From NCBI RefSeq assembly GCF_020164435.1, contig NZ_JAIUDQ010000002.1:186001-250000 (forward strand): 64,000 bases of DNA. The letters run 5' to 3'. Shown here in pieces: positions 1-8,981 of the stretch. Positions within the stretch are counted from its first letter, which is position 1. The number at the start of each line of letters is the position of its first letter. Under the pieces are notes generated by a model. The model did no database searches and was not told the origin of the DNA. It was given only the letters and a program-made list of their open reading frames with translations. The position numbers were made by a program, and so were the translations under genes. This DNA is from Phyllobacterium lublinensis. GTDB taxonomy: Bacteria; Pseudomonadota; Alphaproteobacteria; Rhizobiales; Rhizobiaceae.

Positions 1-1
1 A

Positions 2-679
2 ATGGCAAAGCCCGCTCTTGTCATCTTCGATTGTGACGGTGTTCTTGTCGACAGCGAGCCGATTTCGATCGCTGTCTTGCTCGATATGATTGCCAAAAGC
101 GGAACGACATTGTCTGAAGACGATGCTTATGACCGGTTCCTTGGTCGCAGCATGACGACAATCAGCAGGATCTTGCACGAGGACTACGGCTTTGCTGCGA
201 GCGAGGCTGATCTTGATGAGATGCGTGCCAATCTCTTTGCGCGATTTGAACGGGATTTGCAGCCGATCCCAGGTATTGCTGAGACGTTGAAGCAACTGGA
301 CGTGCCGCGCTGCGTGGCATCGTCGAGCCAACCGGACCGCATTCGCTTGTCGCTGACGTTGACTGGCCTGCTTGATCTGCTCGACCCGCACATATTCAGC
401 GCAACCATGGTGAAGCGAGGCAAACCAGCACCTGATCTGTTCCTTCTTGCGGCCAAAACCATGGGCGTCGAGCCGCGCCATTGCCTGGTAATCGAAGACA
501 GCCCCGCCGGAATCGAGGCGGCGAAGAGCGCGGGCATGCGTGTTTTCGCCTTCACCGGCGGTACCCATTCGCGCGGCGGCCGGCTGGAGGCAGCACTTGC
601 GTCTCTCAAACCAGACCGTATATTCGACGACATGTTGCAATTGCCGGGCTTGCTGGAAGCCACACCGAAAGTTCGTTGA
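2..679 (+). CDS. HAD-superfamily phosphatase, beta-phosphoglucomutase/phosphoglycolate phosphatase-like
   Basis: 225-residue HAD hydrolase of the subclass that dephosphorylates small sugar phosphates. Visible motifs: nucleophile DCDGV (D10, D12), motif II serines in VASSSQ (about 107-109), lysine K141 in RGKPAPD, and the acidic motif VIEDS (E165, D166). A helical cap lies between residues 15 and 85. The start ATG is at the second base of the window, so its ribosome-binding site cannot be seen. The stop codon overlaps the ATG of the next gene, a sugar kinase (TGATG), so the two are translationally coupled and probably act on the same phosphorylated sugar or polyol. The exact substrate cannot be told from sequence. 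Confidence 0.88.
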   Translation: MAKPALVIFDCDGVLVDSEPISIAVLLDMIAKSGTTLSEDDAYDRFLGRSMTTISRILHEDYGFAASEADLDEMRANLFARFERDLQPIPGIAETLKQLDVPRCVASSSQPDRIRLSLTLTGLLDLLDPHIFSATMVKRGKPAPDLFLLAAKTMGVEPRHCLVIEDSPAGIEAAKSAGMRVFAFTGGTHSRGGRLEAALASLKPDRIFDDMLQLPGLLEATPKVR

Positions 680-2262
680 TGCCGAAATTCGTCTGTGCGG
701 TCGATGTCGGGACAGGGAGTGCGCGGGCAGGCATCCTTGATCCCAAGGGAAACCTTCTGGGTCGCGTCGAACATCCCATTCTAATGAATCGTCCCCTTGC
801 CGATCATGCTGAGCACGATTCGGAGGACATCTGGAAATCCGTTTGCATCGCCGTACGGGGTGCCGTCTCGGCCGCAAAAATTGATGCTTCCGATGTTGCG
901 GGAATAAGCTTTGACGCCACCTGTTCGCTGGTTGTGCGAAACACGGAAGGCGATCAGCTCACAGTTTCCACCACTGGCGAGCAGCGATGGGATACGATCG
1001 TCTGGCTCGACCATCGCGCATTGGGCGAAGCAGACGAGTGCACGGCAACAGGTCACAAGGTGCTCAGCTTCCTTGGTGGCGTCATGTCACCGGAAATGCA
1101 AACACCAAAACTCATGTGGCTGAAACGGCATTTGCCGGATACATGGAAAAACGCCGGCTATTTCTTCGATCTCGCGGACTATCTCACCTGGAGGGCATCC
1201 GGGTCGCTGGCGCGATCGCAATGCACGCTGACATGCAAATGGACCTATCTCGCCCACGAAAGCGAAGGCTGGCAATCGGACTATCTCAAGGTTATCGGCC
1301 TTGAGGACATGATCGAACGCGGAAATCTCCCTGAACATGCAAGCCCGATGGGTGCCTTCGTCGGCGCGCTCACGCCGGAGGCCGCCGAGGCATTGGGGCT
1401 GACCACCGCATGTCGGGTCGGCGCCGGACTGATCGATGCCTATGCCGGTGCGCTGGGCGTACTGGGCGGCTTTGCCGGGGATCTTTCGGAGATCGACCGC
1501 CATCTTGCCTTGATTGCGGGGACCTCAAGCTGCCTGATGGCCCTGTCGCAGGAGCCGGTTTCGTTCAGTGGTGGCTGGGGCCCCTATTACGGCGTGGCCC
1601 TGCCGGATTGCTGGCTGAGTGAGGGTGGTCAATCGGTGACCGGCGCTTTATTGGATCACATCATTCGCTGGCATGGGGCAGTTGGCGAACCGAACACCGC
1701 CTTGCACAAGAGGATCACTGACCGGGTAATGGAGTTGCGTGCAAAGGAGGGGCTGGACCTCGCCGGCAGATTGCATGTTCTTCCTGACTTTCATGGAAAC
1801 CGCTCGCCGCTCGCCGATCCGCATGCTGTGGGTGTGATCAGCGGCCTCAGCCTTGATGCTTCGTTCGACAGTCTCTGCCGCCTTTATTGGCGTACGTCCG
1901 TTGGCATTGCGCTTGGTGTACGGCACATTCTCGATGCGCTGAACGACAAGGGCTATGCGATCGATACCATGCATGTCACCGGCGGACATACCAAGAATCC
2001 GCTGCTGATGGAGCTTTATGCGGATGCCACGGGTTGCACGGTGATTACATCCGCCGCGGACGACGCGGTCCTGCTGGGTACCGCCATGGTCGCGGCGACG
2101 GCGGCGGGGCTTTATCCAGAGTTGCCGTCCGCCTGTATTGCAATGAAGCAGGGCGGTTATCCAAGGCAGCCGAATGCGGACGCCCGTAAGCGCTTTGATA
2201 GGGATTACAGCATTTTCCTTGAGATGCACGCCCAACGAAAGGCGTTGGACGCGCTGCAATAG
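679..2262 (+). CDS. FGGY-family carbohydrate kinase (ribulokinase/pentulose kinase type)
   Basis: 527-residue FGGY kinase that transfers phosphate from ATP to a sugar or polyol. The N-terminal actin-like phosphate motif is DVGTGSARAGI (residues 9-19) and the C-terminal lobe has GGHTKNPLLMELYAD and a Gly/Ala-rich adenosine motif (LLGTAMVAA). The overall style, including QSVTGALLDHI in the middle, is that of D-ribulokinase/YDR109C-type members rather than glycerol or xylulose kinases. I chose the ATG overlapping the upstream stop; an in-frame upstream extension would run into the phosphatase gene. The gene converges on polA with one base between the stops. Substrate unknown; a keto-pentose such as ribulose is the best guess. 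Confidence 0.88.
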   Translation: MPKFVCAVDVGTGSARAGILDPKGNLLGRVEHPILMNRPLADHAEHDSEDIWKSVCIAVRGAVSAAKIDASDVAGISFDATCSLVVRNTEGDQLTVSTTGEQRWDTIVWLDHRALGEADECTATGHKVLSFLGGVMSPEMQTPKLMWLKRHLPDTWKNAGYFFDLADYLTWRASGSLARSQCTLTCKWTYLAHESEGWQSDYLKVIGLEDMIERGNLPEHASPMGAFVGALTPEAAEALGLTTACRVGAGLIDAYAGALGVLGGFAGDLSEIDRHLALIAGTSSCLMALSQEPVSFSGGWGPYYGVALPDCWLSEGGQSVTGALLDHIIRWHGAVGEPNTALHKRITDRVMELRAKEGLDLAGRLHVLPDFHGNRSPLADPHAVGVISGLSLDASFDSLCRLYWRTSVGIALGVRHILDALNDKGYAIDTMHVTGGHTKNPLLMELYADATGCTVITSAADDAVLLGTAMVAATAAGLYPELPSACIAMKQGGYPRQPNADARKRFDRDYSIFLEMHAQRKALDALQ

Positions 2263-2263
2263 C

Positions 2264-5224
2264 TCAGTGCGCTTCCTCCCAATTGTTCGCGGCACGAGCG
2301 TCAACCTGAAGCGGCACAGCAAGCGAGATGGCAGGCATAGCGGCGTTCTGCATGACGTCCTGAATAACCGGTATCGTCGCTTCCACTTCCGCATCCGAAG
2401 TTTCGAAGATCAGTTCGTCATGAACCTGCAGCAACATGCGCGCAGAGAGCTTGGCTTCACTCAGTGCCGGTTCCATTCGAACCATGGCGCGTCGGATGAT
2501 GTCGGCGGCCGAGCCCTGAATGGGCGCGTTGATCGCGGCGCGTTCGCTGAATGCACGGTGTTGCGGATTGGACGAGCGAATTTCTGGATAGTGGGCACGC
2601 CGACCGAAGATTGTTTCGACATAACCGTGCTGGCGGGCAAATGCCTTGGTGGATTCCATATAATCCCGGATACCGGGAAAGCGCTCAAAATATGTGCGGA
2701 TGTATTGCCCGGCCTCCTCACGCGGGATTGACAACTGATTGGCAAGCCCAAAGGCGGAAATGCCATAAATAATACCGAAATTGATGGCCTTGGCACGGCG
2801 GCGCACTTCCGATGGCATATCCTTCACCGGAACGCCGAACATTTCCGACGCCGTCATCGCGTGAATGTCGATGCCGTCGGCGAAAGCCTGGGTGAGTTGC
2901 GGAATCTCGGCGACATGGGCAAGAACGCGCAGTTCGATTTGGCTGTAGTCGGCCGATATCAGCTTGTTCCCGGGCTCTGCAATGAAGGCTGTGCGAATCT
3001 TGCGGCCTTCACTGGTGCGCACCGGGATGTTCTGGAGGTTCGGCTCGGACGAGGAAAGCCGGCCAGTCGAGGTTGCCGCCATGGCATAGGACGTATGAAC
3101 ACGCTTCGTTCGCGGGTTGATATAGCCGGGCAGTGCGTCGGTATAGGTGGATTTCAGCTTGGTCAACTGGCGCCAATCGACGATCTTCCGCGGTAATTCA
3201 TGACCCTCTGCGGCAAGGTCCTCCAGGAGCTGGGCGGAGGTGGACCATTGACCGGTCTTGGTTTTGGATCCGCCAGGCAGGCCCATCTTGCCGAACAGGA
3301 TGTCACCCATTTGCTTGGGCGAGCCAATATTGATCTTTTCCCCGGCGAGCCGGTAGATGTCTTCCTCGATGGCGGCGGCCGATTGGGCGAGATCGCCTGA
3401 AAGACGAGACAGGATTTGCCGGTCAACGGAAATGCCGCGCTCCTCCATGCGGGCGAGCACGGGAATAAGCGGGCGTTCGAGTCGCTCATAGACCGACACG
3501 AGTCCGTCCGCGACAAGACGTGGCTTCAATAGCCGCCACAGGCGCAAGGTCACATCGGCATCTTCCGCCGCATATTGGGTAGCATGTTCGACGGCGACCT
3601 TGTCGAAGGTAACCGATGATTTTCCGGACCCGATCAGATCCTTATAGGAGAGAGGCTTGTGTCCGAGCCAGCGATCGCAGAGGCCATCCATGCCGTGGCT
3701 GCCTTCACCGGCATCAAGCACATAGGAGATCAGCATCGTATCATCCAGCCGATGAAGATCGATGCCGTGGCGATGCATGATGAGCCACTCATATTTCATG
3801 CCGTGCGCGACTTTCAAAACCGAGCGGTCCTCAAGCAGCGGCTTCAGCAGACGGAAGACATCCTGTTCCGGTATTTGGTGGTCCACCAATCCGCCGCCAA
3901 GGAGGTCTCCTTCGCCCGATTTGTGGTTGATGGGGATATAGGCAGCTCTTCCCGGTCGGGTGGCCAGCGACAAGCCCACAACGTCTGCCTGCATGGGGTC
4001 GGCCGAGTTGGTTTCGGTGTCGAAGGCAATGACTCCGGATGTCATCGCCTCGTTGATCCAGACCTCCAATGTCGCGATGTCACGGATGGTTGTGTAGGCG
4101 CTTCGGTCGAACTTGGCAGTCAATATCTCGTCGGTTCGCGATTTGACGAGGTCCGCAGGGGTTGCCCCTGCATTTGACGCGGATTGTTTGGGGGAGGCGA
4201 CCGAAAGATCAGTCTCTGGCGATACCGGGCGCGCTGCATCCGACGCGGTCGCGGGTGCCATATCGACGTCCGGGCCATGTGCCTCGGCAACCGCTTCGAT
4301 CTTCAGCTGCGCGGGCTGGATCTGACTTGCATCGACGCCGGTGGCTTCCGCCGCACGCCGGATCAACGAGTTGAATTCCATTGTTTTCAGAAATGCAATG
4401 AGCTTCTGGCCGTCCTGCGGTTCCAGGCTGAAATCCTCGAGGCCAACGTCGACCGGCGTATCCGTCTTCAAGGTTACCAGTTGACGCGAAATGCGGGCTT
4501 GCTCCGCATATTGAAGAATGTTTTCGCGCCGCTTCTGCTGCTTGATTTCGCCTGCACGGGCCAAGAGCTGATCAAGGTCACCGAATTCCTCCAGCAACTG
4601 CGCCGCCGTCTTTGGTCCGATACCGGGAACGCCCGGCACATTATCAGTCGAGTCGCCGGTAAGAGCCTGAAGGTCGATCATTTTCTCCGGCGGCACGCCC
4701 CATTTCTCGATGACATCCGGAATACCGATCTGCTTGTCCTTCATGCTGTCATACATCGACACGTTTGGCGTGACGAGTTGCATGAGGTCCTTGTCCGAGG
4801 AGATGATGGTAACTTCGGCGCCGGCCTCCTCGGCCATGCGCGCATAAGTTGCTATGAGGTCGTCAGCTTCGAATCCTTCCTTCTCGATGCAAGGCAGATT
4901 AAAGGCTTTCGTTGCCTGGCGAATGAGTCCGAATTGCGGGATCAGGTCTTCAGGGGGAGCAGAACGGTTCGCCTTGTATTCCGGATAGATTTCCTTCCGG
5001 AACGTATGGGATGAATAGTCGAAGATCACTGCAAAATGTGTCGGGGTATCCCGCACCGACGTATCCCGCGCTTCCCGCAGCAGCTTCCATAGCATGTTGC
5101 AGAATCCGGAGACTGCACCCACGGGTAAGCCGTCGGATTTGCGGGTCAGCGGGGGGAGTGCATGATAGGCCCGAAAGATGTAGCCGGACCCGTCGACGAG
5201 GAAGAGATGATCACCTTTTTTCAT
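2264..5224 (-). CDS. polA: DNA polymerase I
   Basis: 986-residue family A polymerase used in Okazaki-fragment processing and excision repair. Order of domains: N-terminal 5'-3' exonuclease (about 1-290, with DGSGYIFRAYHAL and the H3TH region GVPGIGPKTAAQLL), a low-complexity linker (about 300-365), a 3'-5' exonuclease domain with an intact DTET acidic motif near residue 400, and the polymerase domain (about 600-986) with SADYSQIELRVLAH, the O-helix RRRAKAINFGIIYG and the final QVHDELIFE. Three active-looking domains, so proofreading is probably retained. Length is slightly above the E. coli enzyme. A small RNA gene lies on the opposite strand just upstream. Confidence 0.98.
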   Translation of the reverse strand: MKKGDHLFLVDGSGYIFRAYHALPPLTRKSDGLPVGAVSGFCNMLWKLLREARDTSVRDTPTHFAVIFDYSSHTFRKEIYPEYKANRSAPPEDLIPQFGLIRQATKAFNLPCIEKEGFEADDLIATYARMAEEAGAEVTIISSDKDLMQLVTPNVSMYDSMKDKQIGIPDVIEKWGVPPEKMIDLQALTGDSTDNVPGVPGIGPKTAAQLLEEFGDLDQLLARAGEIKQQKRRENILQYAEQARISRQLVTLKTDTPVDVGLEDFSLEPQDGQKLIAFLKTMEFNSLIRRAAEATGVDASQIQPAQLKIEAVAEAHGPDVDMAPATASDAARPVSPETDLSVASPKQSASNAGATPADLVKSRTDEILTAKFDRSAYTTIRDIATLEVWINEAMTSGVIAFDTETNSADPMQADVVGLSLATRPGRAAYIPINHKSGEGDLLGGGLVDHQIPEQDVFRLLKPLLEDRSVLKVAHGMKYEWLIMHRHGIDLHRLDDTMLISYVLDAGEGSHGMDGLCDRWLGHKPLSYKDLIGSGKSSVTFDKVAVEHATQYAAEDADVTLRLWRLLKPRLVADGLVSVYERLERPLIPVLARMEERGISVDRQILSRLSGDLAQSAAAIEEDIYRLAGEKINIGSPKQMGDILFGKMGLPGGSKTKTGQWSTSAQLLEDLAAEGHELPRKIVDWRQLTKLKSTYTDALPGYINPRTKRVHTSYAMAATSTGRLSSSEPNLQNIPVRTSEGRKIRTAFIAEPGNKLISADYSQIELRVLAHVAEIPQLTQAFADGIDIHAMTASEMFGVPVKDMPSEVRRRAKAINFGIIYGISAFGLANQLSIPREEAGQYIRTYFERFPGIRDYMESTKAFARQHGYVETIFGRRAHYPEIRSSNPQHRAFSERAAINAPIQGSAADIIRRAMVRMEPALSEAKLSARMLLQVHDELIFETSDAEVEATIPVIQDVMQNAAMPAISLAVPLQVDARAANNWEEAH

Positions 5225-5360
5225 GGGCCATAGGATTAAATGATGATCTGCAAAAAGGGAATGAGCTGTCGTTTCGTTTCCCCGAAAGATCGTTCAAAGA
5301 TGGTTCGATACTGACAGGTGAGCATCACGCGTTTGTTACAAACATGTAATGTCCGGCGCC

Positions 5361-5389
5361 CTTGAATTGCCACGGTTTGCCCCCCAAAT
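5361..5389 (+). promoter_or_regulatory. Candidate sigma70 promoter of the small RNA next to polA
   Basis: CTTGAA (5361-5366), a 17-base spacer, then CCAAAT (5384-5389). The -35 fits the alphaproteobacterial consensus CTTGAC but the -10 is poor. Transcription would begin around 5396. Low to moderate support. Confidence 0.35.
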
Positions 5390-5395
5390 CGTAGG

Positions 5396-5547
5396 TGTCG
5401 ACGTTAGATCGATGTCCGGGTTAAAAGGCTCGTCCCCCGCCTGACCCCGGACGCGGCCAGCCTCATCCCCCTCTCCAGGGTTGACCGCTAATGAGTGTAG
5501 TGATCTGGTCGCCTGTGGTCCCCCCGCCACGGCGACCATTTCTTTTT
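5396..5547 (+). ncRNA. Structured trans-acting small RNA, EcpR1-like by locus and fold
   Basis: The non-coding stretch between polA and the M20 peptidase gene folds into three consecutive hairpins with C-rich loops. Hairpin 1: GTCCGGG (5414-5420) with CCCGGAC (5446-5452), inner AGGC/GCCT, loop TCGTCCCCC. Hairpin 2: GCGG (5453-5456) with CCGC (5485-5488) plus an imperfect inner stem, loop CATCCCCCTCTCC. Hairpin 3: GGTCGCC (5507-5513) with GGCGACC (5531-5537), inner GTGG/CCAC, loop TCCCCCCG, followed by ATTTCTTTTT, i.e. a Rho-independent terminator. No plausible ORF lies in it. From memory, Sinorhizobium EcpR1, which down-regulates dnaA and gcrA, lies beside polA and has three stem-loops; this identity is inference. 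The 5' end is uncertain; the core begins near 5411. Confidence 0.6.
5507..5546 (+). terminator. Rho-independent terminator of the polA-adjacent small RNA
   Basis: GGTCGCC/GGCGACC stem extended inside by GTGG/CCAC around a C-rich loop, followed by a T-rich tract ending at about 5546. No protein gene on this strand ends nearby, so it most likely terminates the small RNA. Confidence 0.65.
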
Positions 5548-5644
5548 GGTGGGTAATATCAGGCACTTTTTTGTGCCGATGTTCCAAAAATGCGCTAAGA
5601 AGAACCCCCTCACGAATCCAGGCCCCACAAATCAGGAAATATCC

Positions 5645-7033
5645 ATGCCAGCTCTCGAACCTGTCTTGAACACACTTGATGGCAACCTCGACAAAAGCCT
5701 GGAGCGCCTCTTCGAATTATTGAAAATCAAGTCGATCTCAACCGATCCGGGTTTCAAGGCAGAATGTCGCAGAGCTGCCGAATGGCTGGTTGACGATCTC
5801 AAATCCATTGGCTTCGATGCCAGCATTAGAGATACGCCCGGCCACCCGATGGTCGTGGCCCACCACGCCGGGCCGACGCCTGATTCGCCACACGTGCTGT
5901 TTTATGGTCACTACGATGTACAACCCGTGGACCCCCTGGATCTTTGGGAGAACGACCCTTTCGCGCCGGCGATCAAGGATGTTGGCGAAGGTCGCAAGAT
6001 CCTGACCGGACGGGGAACGTCCGATGACAAAGGCCAGTTGATGACCTTTGTTGAAGCCTGCCGCGCCTACAAGCAAGTGCATGGCCAGCTCCCGGTAAAA
6101 GTATCCATCCTGTTCGAGGGTGAGGAAGAATCGGGCTCGCCATCGCTCAAGCCGTTTCTGGAGGCCAATCGCGATGAGTTGAAGGCCGATTTTGCCCTCG
6201 TTTGCGATACTGGTATGTGGAATGCCGAAACACCCGCAATTTCAGTTGGTCTGCGCGGACTTGTCGGCGAAGAGATTGTGGTCAAGGCCGCAGACCGGGA
6301 CCTTCACTCCGGCCATTTCGGGGGGGCTGCCGCCAATCCCATTCGGATTCTCGCGAAGGTTCTCGCTGATCTGCATGACGACAATGGCGCGGTCACAATC
6401 CCCGGCTTCTATGATGGTGTCGAGGAAACACCCACTCAGATCCTGCAAATGTGGGATGGACTTGGCACCACCCCTGAAAGCTTTCTCGGACCGATCGGAC
6501 TTTCGATCCCTTCCGGAGAACGTGGCCGTTCGATTTTGGAGTTGACTTGGGCCCGTCCGACAGCCGAGATCAATGGCATAACGGGCGGCTACACCGGACA
6601 GGGCTTCAAGACCGTGATTGCCGCGCAAGCTTCGGCGAAAGTTTCGTTCCGTCTCGTGCACAAGCAGGATCCTGGCAAAATTCGAGAGGCGTTGCGCGCC
6701 TTTGTTCGCGAACGCATTCCAGCGGATTGTTCGGTCGAATTTCACGAGCACGGCGGCTCCCCTGCTATTCAACTATCCTATGAGTCGCCCCTTCTGACCA
6801 AAGCCAAGAATGCCTTGAGTGACGAGTGGCCAAAACCCGCCGTCCTTATCGCAATGGGAGGATCAATTCCGATCGTCGGCGATTTTCAAAGGATGCTCGG
6901 CATGGAATCGCTTCTCGTTGGCTTCGGCCTTGAGGATGACCGGATCCATTCACCAAATGAAAAATATGAGCTGAATTCTTTCCACAAGGGTCAGCGGTCG
7001 TGGGCGCGTATTCTTGCCGCGCTCGCCAAGTAA
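5645..7033 (+). CDS. M20-family metallopeptidase (dipeptidase/ArgE-DapE type)
   Basis: 462-residue di-zinc amidohydrolase of the M20 family; members cleave dipeptides or N-acylated amino acids in the cytoplasm. Metal and catalytic signatures: YGHYDVQP (H89, D91), SDDKG (bridging Asp about 128), EGEEESG (general base and metal Glu about 160-162), and a C-terminal IHSPNEKY histidine ligand. The lid/dimerisation domain sits between about 200 and 350 (DLHSGHFGG). The ATG at 5645 follows AGGAAAT and gives the normal family N-terminus; the frame is open about 99 bases further upstream but that stretch is not protein-like. RNase D follows 17 bases downstream. Substrate not assignable. Confidence 0.92.
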   Translation: MPALEPVLNTLDGNLDKSLERLFELLKIKSISTDPGFKAECRRAAEWLVDDLKSIGFDASIRDTPGHPMVVAHHAGPTPDSPHVLFYGHYDVQPVDPLDLWENDPFAPAIKDVGEGRKILTGRGTSDDKGQLMTFVEACRAYKQVHGQLPVKVSILFEGEEESGSPSLKPFLEANRDELKADFALVCDTGMWNAETPAISVGLRGLVGEEIVVKAADRDLHSGHFGGAAANPIRILAKVLADLHDDNGAVTIPGFYDGVEETPTQILQMWDGLGTTPESFLGPIGLSIPSGERGRSILELTWARPTAEINGITGGYTGQGFKTVIAAQASAKVSFRLVHKQDPGKIREALRAFVRERIPADCSVEFHEHGGSPAIQLSYESPLLTKAKNALSDEWPKPAVLIAMGGSIPIVGDFQRMLGMESLLVGFGLEDDRIHSPNEKYELNSFHKGQRSWARILAALAK

Positions 7034-7050
7034 TCGAAAGAGACAGTCAG

Positions 7051-7668
7051 ATGAGCATCCGCTTTCACCGCAACGATCTTCCAGATTTGAGCAATTATCA
7101 GGTCGATGCCGTTGCAATCGACACCGAAACGCTCGGCCTCAATCCGCATCGCGACCGGCTTTGCGTGGTGCAAATCTCACCAGGGGACGGCTCAGCCGAC
7201 GTTATTCAGATCGATAAGGGCCAGAAAACAGCGCCTAACCTGGTTAAGCTTCTCGCAGACAGTGAAATCACCAAGATCTTCCATTTCGGGCGATTTGACC
7301 TTGCAGTGTTGTTCCATACCTTTGGAGTTATGCCAAAGCCGGTATTCTGTACCAAGATCGCTTCGCGTCTGGTGCGGACTTACACTGACCGGCACGGCCT
7401 GAAGGAAATCTGCAGCGAACTGCTGGACGTAAATCTCTCCAAGCAGCAGCAATCGTCAGATTGGGCAGCACCGGAGCTGTCGCAGGCCCAGTTGGAATAC
7501 GCGGCGTCGGACGTGCTCTACCTCCATCGCCTGCGCACCATCCTGCAGCAACGGCTGGTGCGTGACGGGCGATCCGATGAGGCCGAGGCTTGTTTCGAGT
7601 TTCTGCCAACCCGCTCCAAGCTAGACTTGATGGGCTGGGAAGAGCAGGACATTTTTGCTCATAGTTGA
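7051..7668 (+). CDS. rnd: Ribonuclease D, short form (3'-5' exonuclease)
   Basis: 205-residue DEDDy exonuclease acting on structured RNA 3' ends such as tRNA precursors. Catalytic residues are visible: D24 and E26 (DTET), D83 (FHFGRFDLAVLF), and Y150 with D154 (YAASDVLYLH). The HRDC domains of E. coli RNase D (about 375 aa) are absent, which is usual for the short rhizobial paralogue. The ATG follows GAAAGAGACAG. It is probably co-transcribed with the peptidase upstream and converges on the acyltransferase gene five bases downstream. Confidence 0.92.
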   Translation: MSIRFHRNDLPDLSNYQVDAVAIDTETLGLNPHRDRLCVVQISPGDGSADVIQIDKGQKTAPNLVKLLADSEITKIFHFGRFDLAVLFHTFGVMPKPVFCTKIASRLVRTYTDRHGLKEICSELLDVNLSKQQQSSDWAAPELSQAQLEYAASDVLYLHRLRTILQQRLVRDGRSDEAEACFEFLPTRSKLDLMGWEEQDIFAHS

Positions 7669-7673
7669 GCCGG

Positions 7674-8792
7674 CTATTCGGCCGAAGCCAGTGCTTCCCG
7701 ACGAACCGGGGCGCGATCAATATGCGCCCATTGCGGTCGCTTGAACAGAAACTGCCCGTACCCGGACCATTGGATGAGCCAGTAAAGCACAACGGGGCCA
7801 AGGACACCGCTCGCAACCGTCAGCAGGGATATTGTGCCGATATCGGTAACAATGCCAGTTTTGAGGAGTAAGGTGCGGGCGATTGCCATTGGCAGGAAGA
7901 ACGCCAGGTAAACAACAATCGAATGCGCGCCGAGCCAACGCAATGGTGCGATTGCCCTTTCGGCATGCGGCGCAAGGCTTGCGAGCAACGCAGAGACCGA
8001 GACGATCGCCAGCGCCCCGGCGAAACCCGCCGCCAATGAGATTACGGGTACACTGCTCCAGCCGCCGAGACCGCCTGACGCGTAGCTTTCCTCCGGGATC
8101 CAGGCTGAAAATGGCGCTGATGCCGGACTGAAAACGAGCCAGCCATTGATAAGCGCCCAGACGCCGAGAAAGGCCAAGGTGATCGATGGGCGTTGCCGCA
8201 GCCAGTCTGCCACACGGAAAATTGCCGGCGCCAAGGCGTATCCGGCAAAGAAGTAAACGAACCGGCTGCAGAATTCGTCAATCACAAGCCAGCCGGTATG
8301 GATGGGCAGCGTCTCGAGCAGAGCCGCGCCGAGCAGGATAAGCCAGATGTTGACGTTCTTGACCAGCCGTGTGACCACAAAGAAGACTGGCAACAGGTAT
8401 ATGAACCATAGGGTTCCAAAAGGTTGAACAAAAGCAAGAAGATACGCGGAAACTGCGCCGGTGGCGCCACTTTCGGCAACGATGCCCGGCGCCTTGAACA
8501 AGAACTGTATGGTCAGCCATAGCACATAGAAGTAGGCAAAGTGGACGATCTTGCGGTCGGCATAACGCAGCCACGGCCGGTCGATGACAAGACCCAGAAA
8601 AAGGCCTGAAATCAGAAAGAAATCAGGCATGCGGAAGGGCTGGGCAAAAGCCACAATGGGATGCATCCAGCCTCGCGCCCCGGCTTCGTTTTCAACACCG
8701 AGGACCGAATGCATCATGACGACAAAGATGATGCAGATGCCTTTGGCAATATCGACCCAATCAACGCGTGTCTTTGCGCCAGTGCCTACCAT
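7674..8792 (-). CDS. Acyltransferase family 3 / OpgC-like integral membrane protein
   Basis: 372-residue polytopic membrane protein of the acyltransferase_3 family. The start is followed directly by the family signature RVDWVDIAKGICIIFVVMMHS (about residues 9-29), with the His in the first membrane helix; about ten hydrophobic segments follow. Such enzymes O-acylate exported glycans or lipids in the inner membrane; OpgC succinylates periplasmic glucans, which this organism makes (NdvB at 44-53 kb), but this link is a guess. I chose the ATG at 8792 because GGGGAG lies just upstream; the frame stays open to 8975, but that stretch overlaps the small RNA at 8873-8975. Confidence 0.88.
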   Translation of the reverse strand: MVGTGAKTRVDWVDIAKGICIIFVVMMHSVLGVENEAGARGWMHPIVAFAQPFRMPDFFLISGLFLGLVIDRPWLRYADRKIVHFAYFYVLWLTIQFLFKAPGIVAESGATGAVSAYLLAFVQPFGTLWFIYLLPVFFVVTRLVKNVNIWLILLGAALLETLPIHTGWLVIDEFCSRFVYFFAGYALAPAIFRVADWLRQRPSITLAFLGVWALINGWLVFSPASAPFSAWIPEESYASGGLGGWSSVPVISLAAGFAGALAIVSVSALLASLAPHAERAIAPLRWLGAHSIVVYLAFFLPMAIARTLLLKTGIVTDIGTISLLTVASGVLGPVVLYWLIQWSGYGQFLFKRPQWAHIDRAPVRREALASAE

Positions 8793-8870
8793 GCTCTGCT
8801 CCCCAATCCGTTCTCCTTTGATACTCGAAAAATCAGAAGAGGAAGTAAAATTCGGGTGATGAATCCGCCA

Positions 8871-8899
8871 AAAACAAAAATGCCGGGCAAAAGCCCGGC
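8871..8899 (-). terminator. Rho-independent terminator of the anti-SD small RNA
   Basis: Stem GCCGGGC/GCCCGGC with a four-base loop, read on the minus strand and followed by ATTTTTGTTTT. The only minus-strand transcription units just upstream are the small RNA and, further off, the small lipoprotein gene. Confidence 0.8.
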
Positions 8900-8975
8900 G
8901 AATTGTGAACGCTAATGCGTCCAGAGGGGAACACGCAACGAGCGAAAAATGGGAGGAGAACCACTCGTTACGCAA
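8873..8975 (-). ncRNA. alpha-r14/NfeR1-like small RNA with anti-Shine-Dalgarno loop
   Basis: On the minus strand a near-consensus promoter (CTTGAA-N17-CTATTT) is followed by a 9-bp stem, CGTAACGAG (8964-8972) with CTCGTTGCG (8934-8942), whose loop displays CTCCTCCC (plus-strand GGGAGGAG, 8951-8958). A short ACGC/GCGT hairpin follows, then a terminator stem GCCGGGC/GCCCGGC (8882-8899) and a T-rich tail. The roughly 100-nt RNA therefore presents an anti-Shine-Dalgarno motif in its first loop. This is the hallmark, as I recall it, of the rhizobial alpha-r14 family, including Sinorhizobium NfeR1. Such RNAs repress many mRNAs, mostly transporters, by masking ribosome-binding sites. Ends are estimates. 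Confidence 0.78.
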
Positions 8976-8981
8976 GGATGA

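Noticed and set aside
5562..5577. GGCAC-T6-GTGCC hairpin between the small RNA and the peptidase gene
   Set aside because: The T run is in the loop, not after the stem, and the small RNA already has a better terminator just upstream.
8793..8975. Upstream extension of the acyltransferase by 61 codons
   Set aside because: The extension lacks membrane-protein character, overlaps the anti-SD small RNA, and the ATG at 8792 has GGGGAG upstream.
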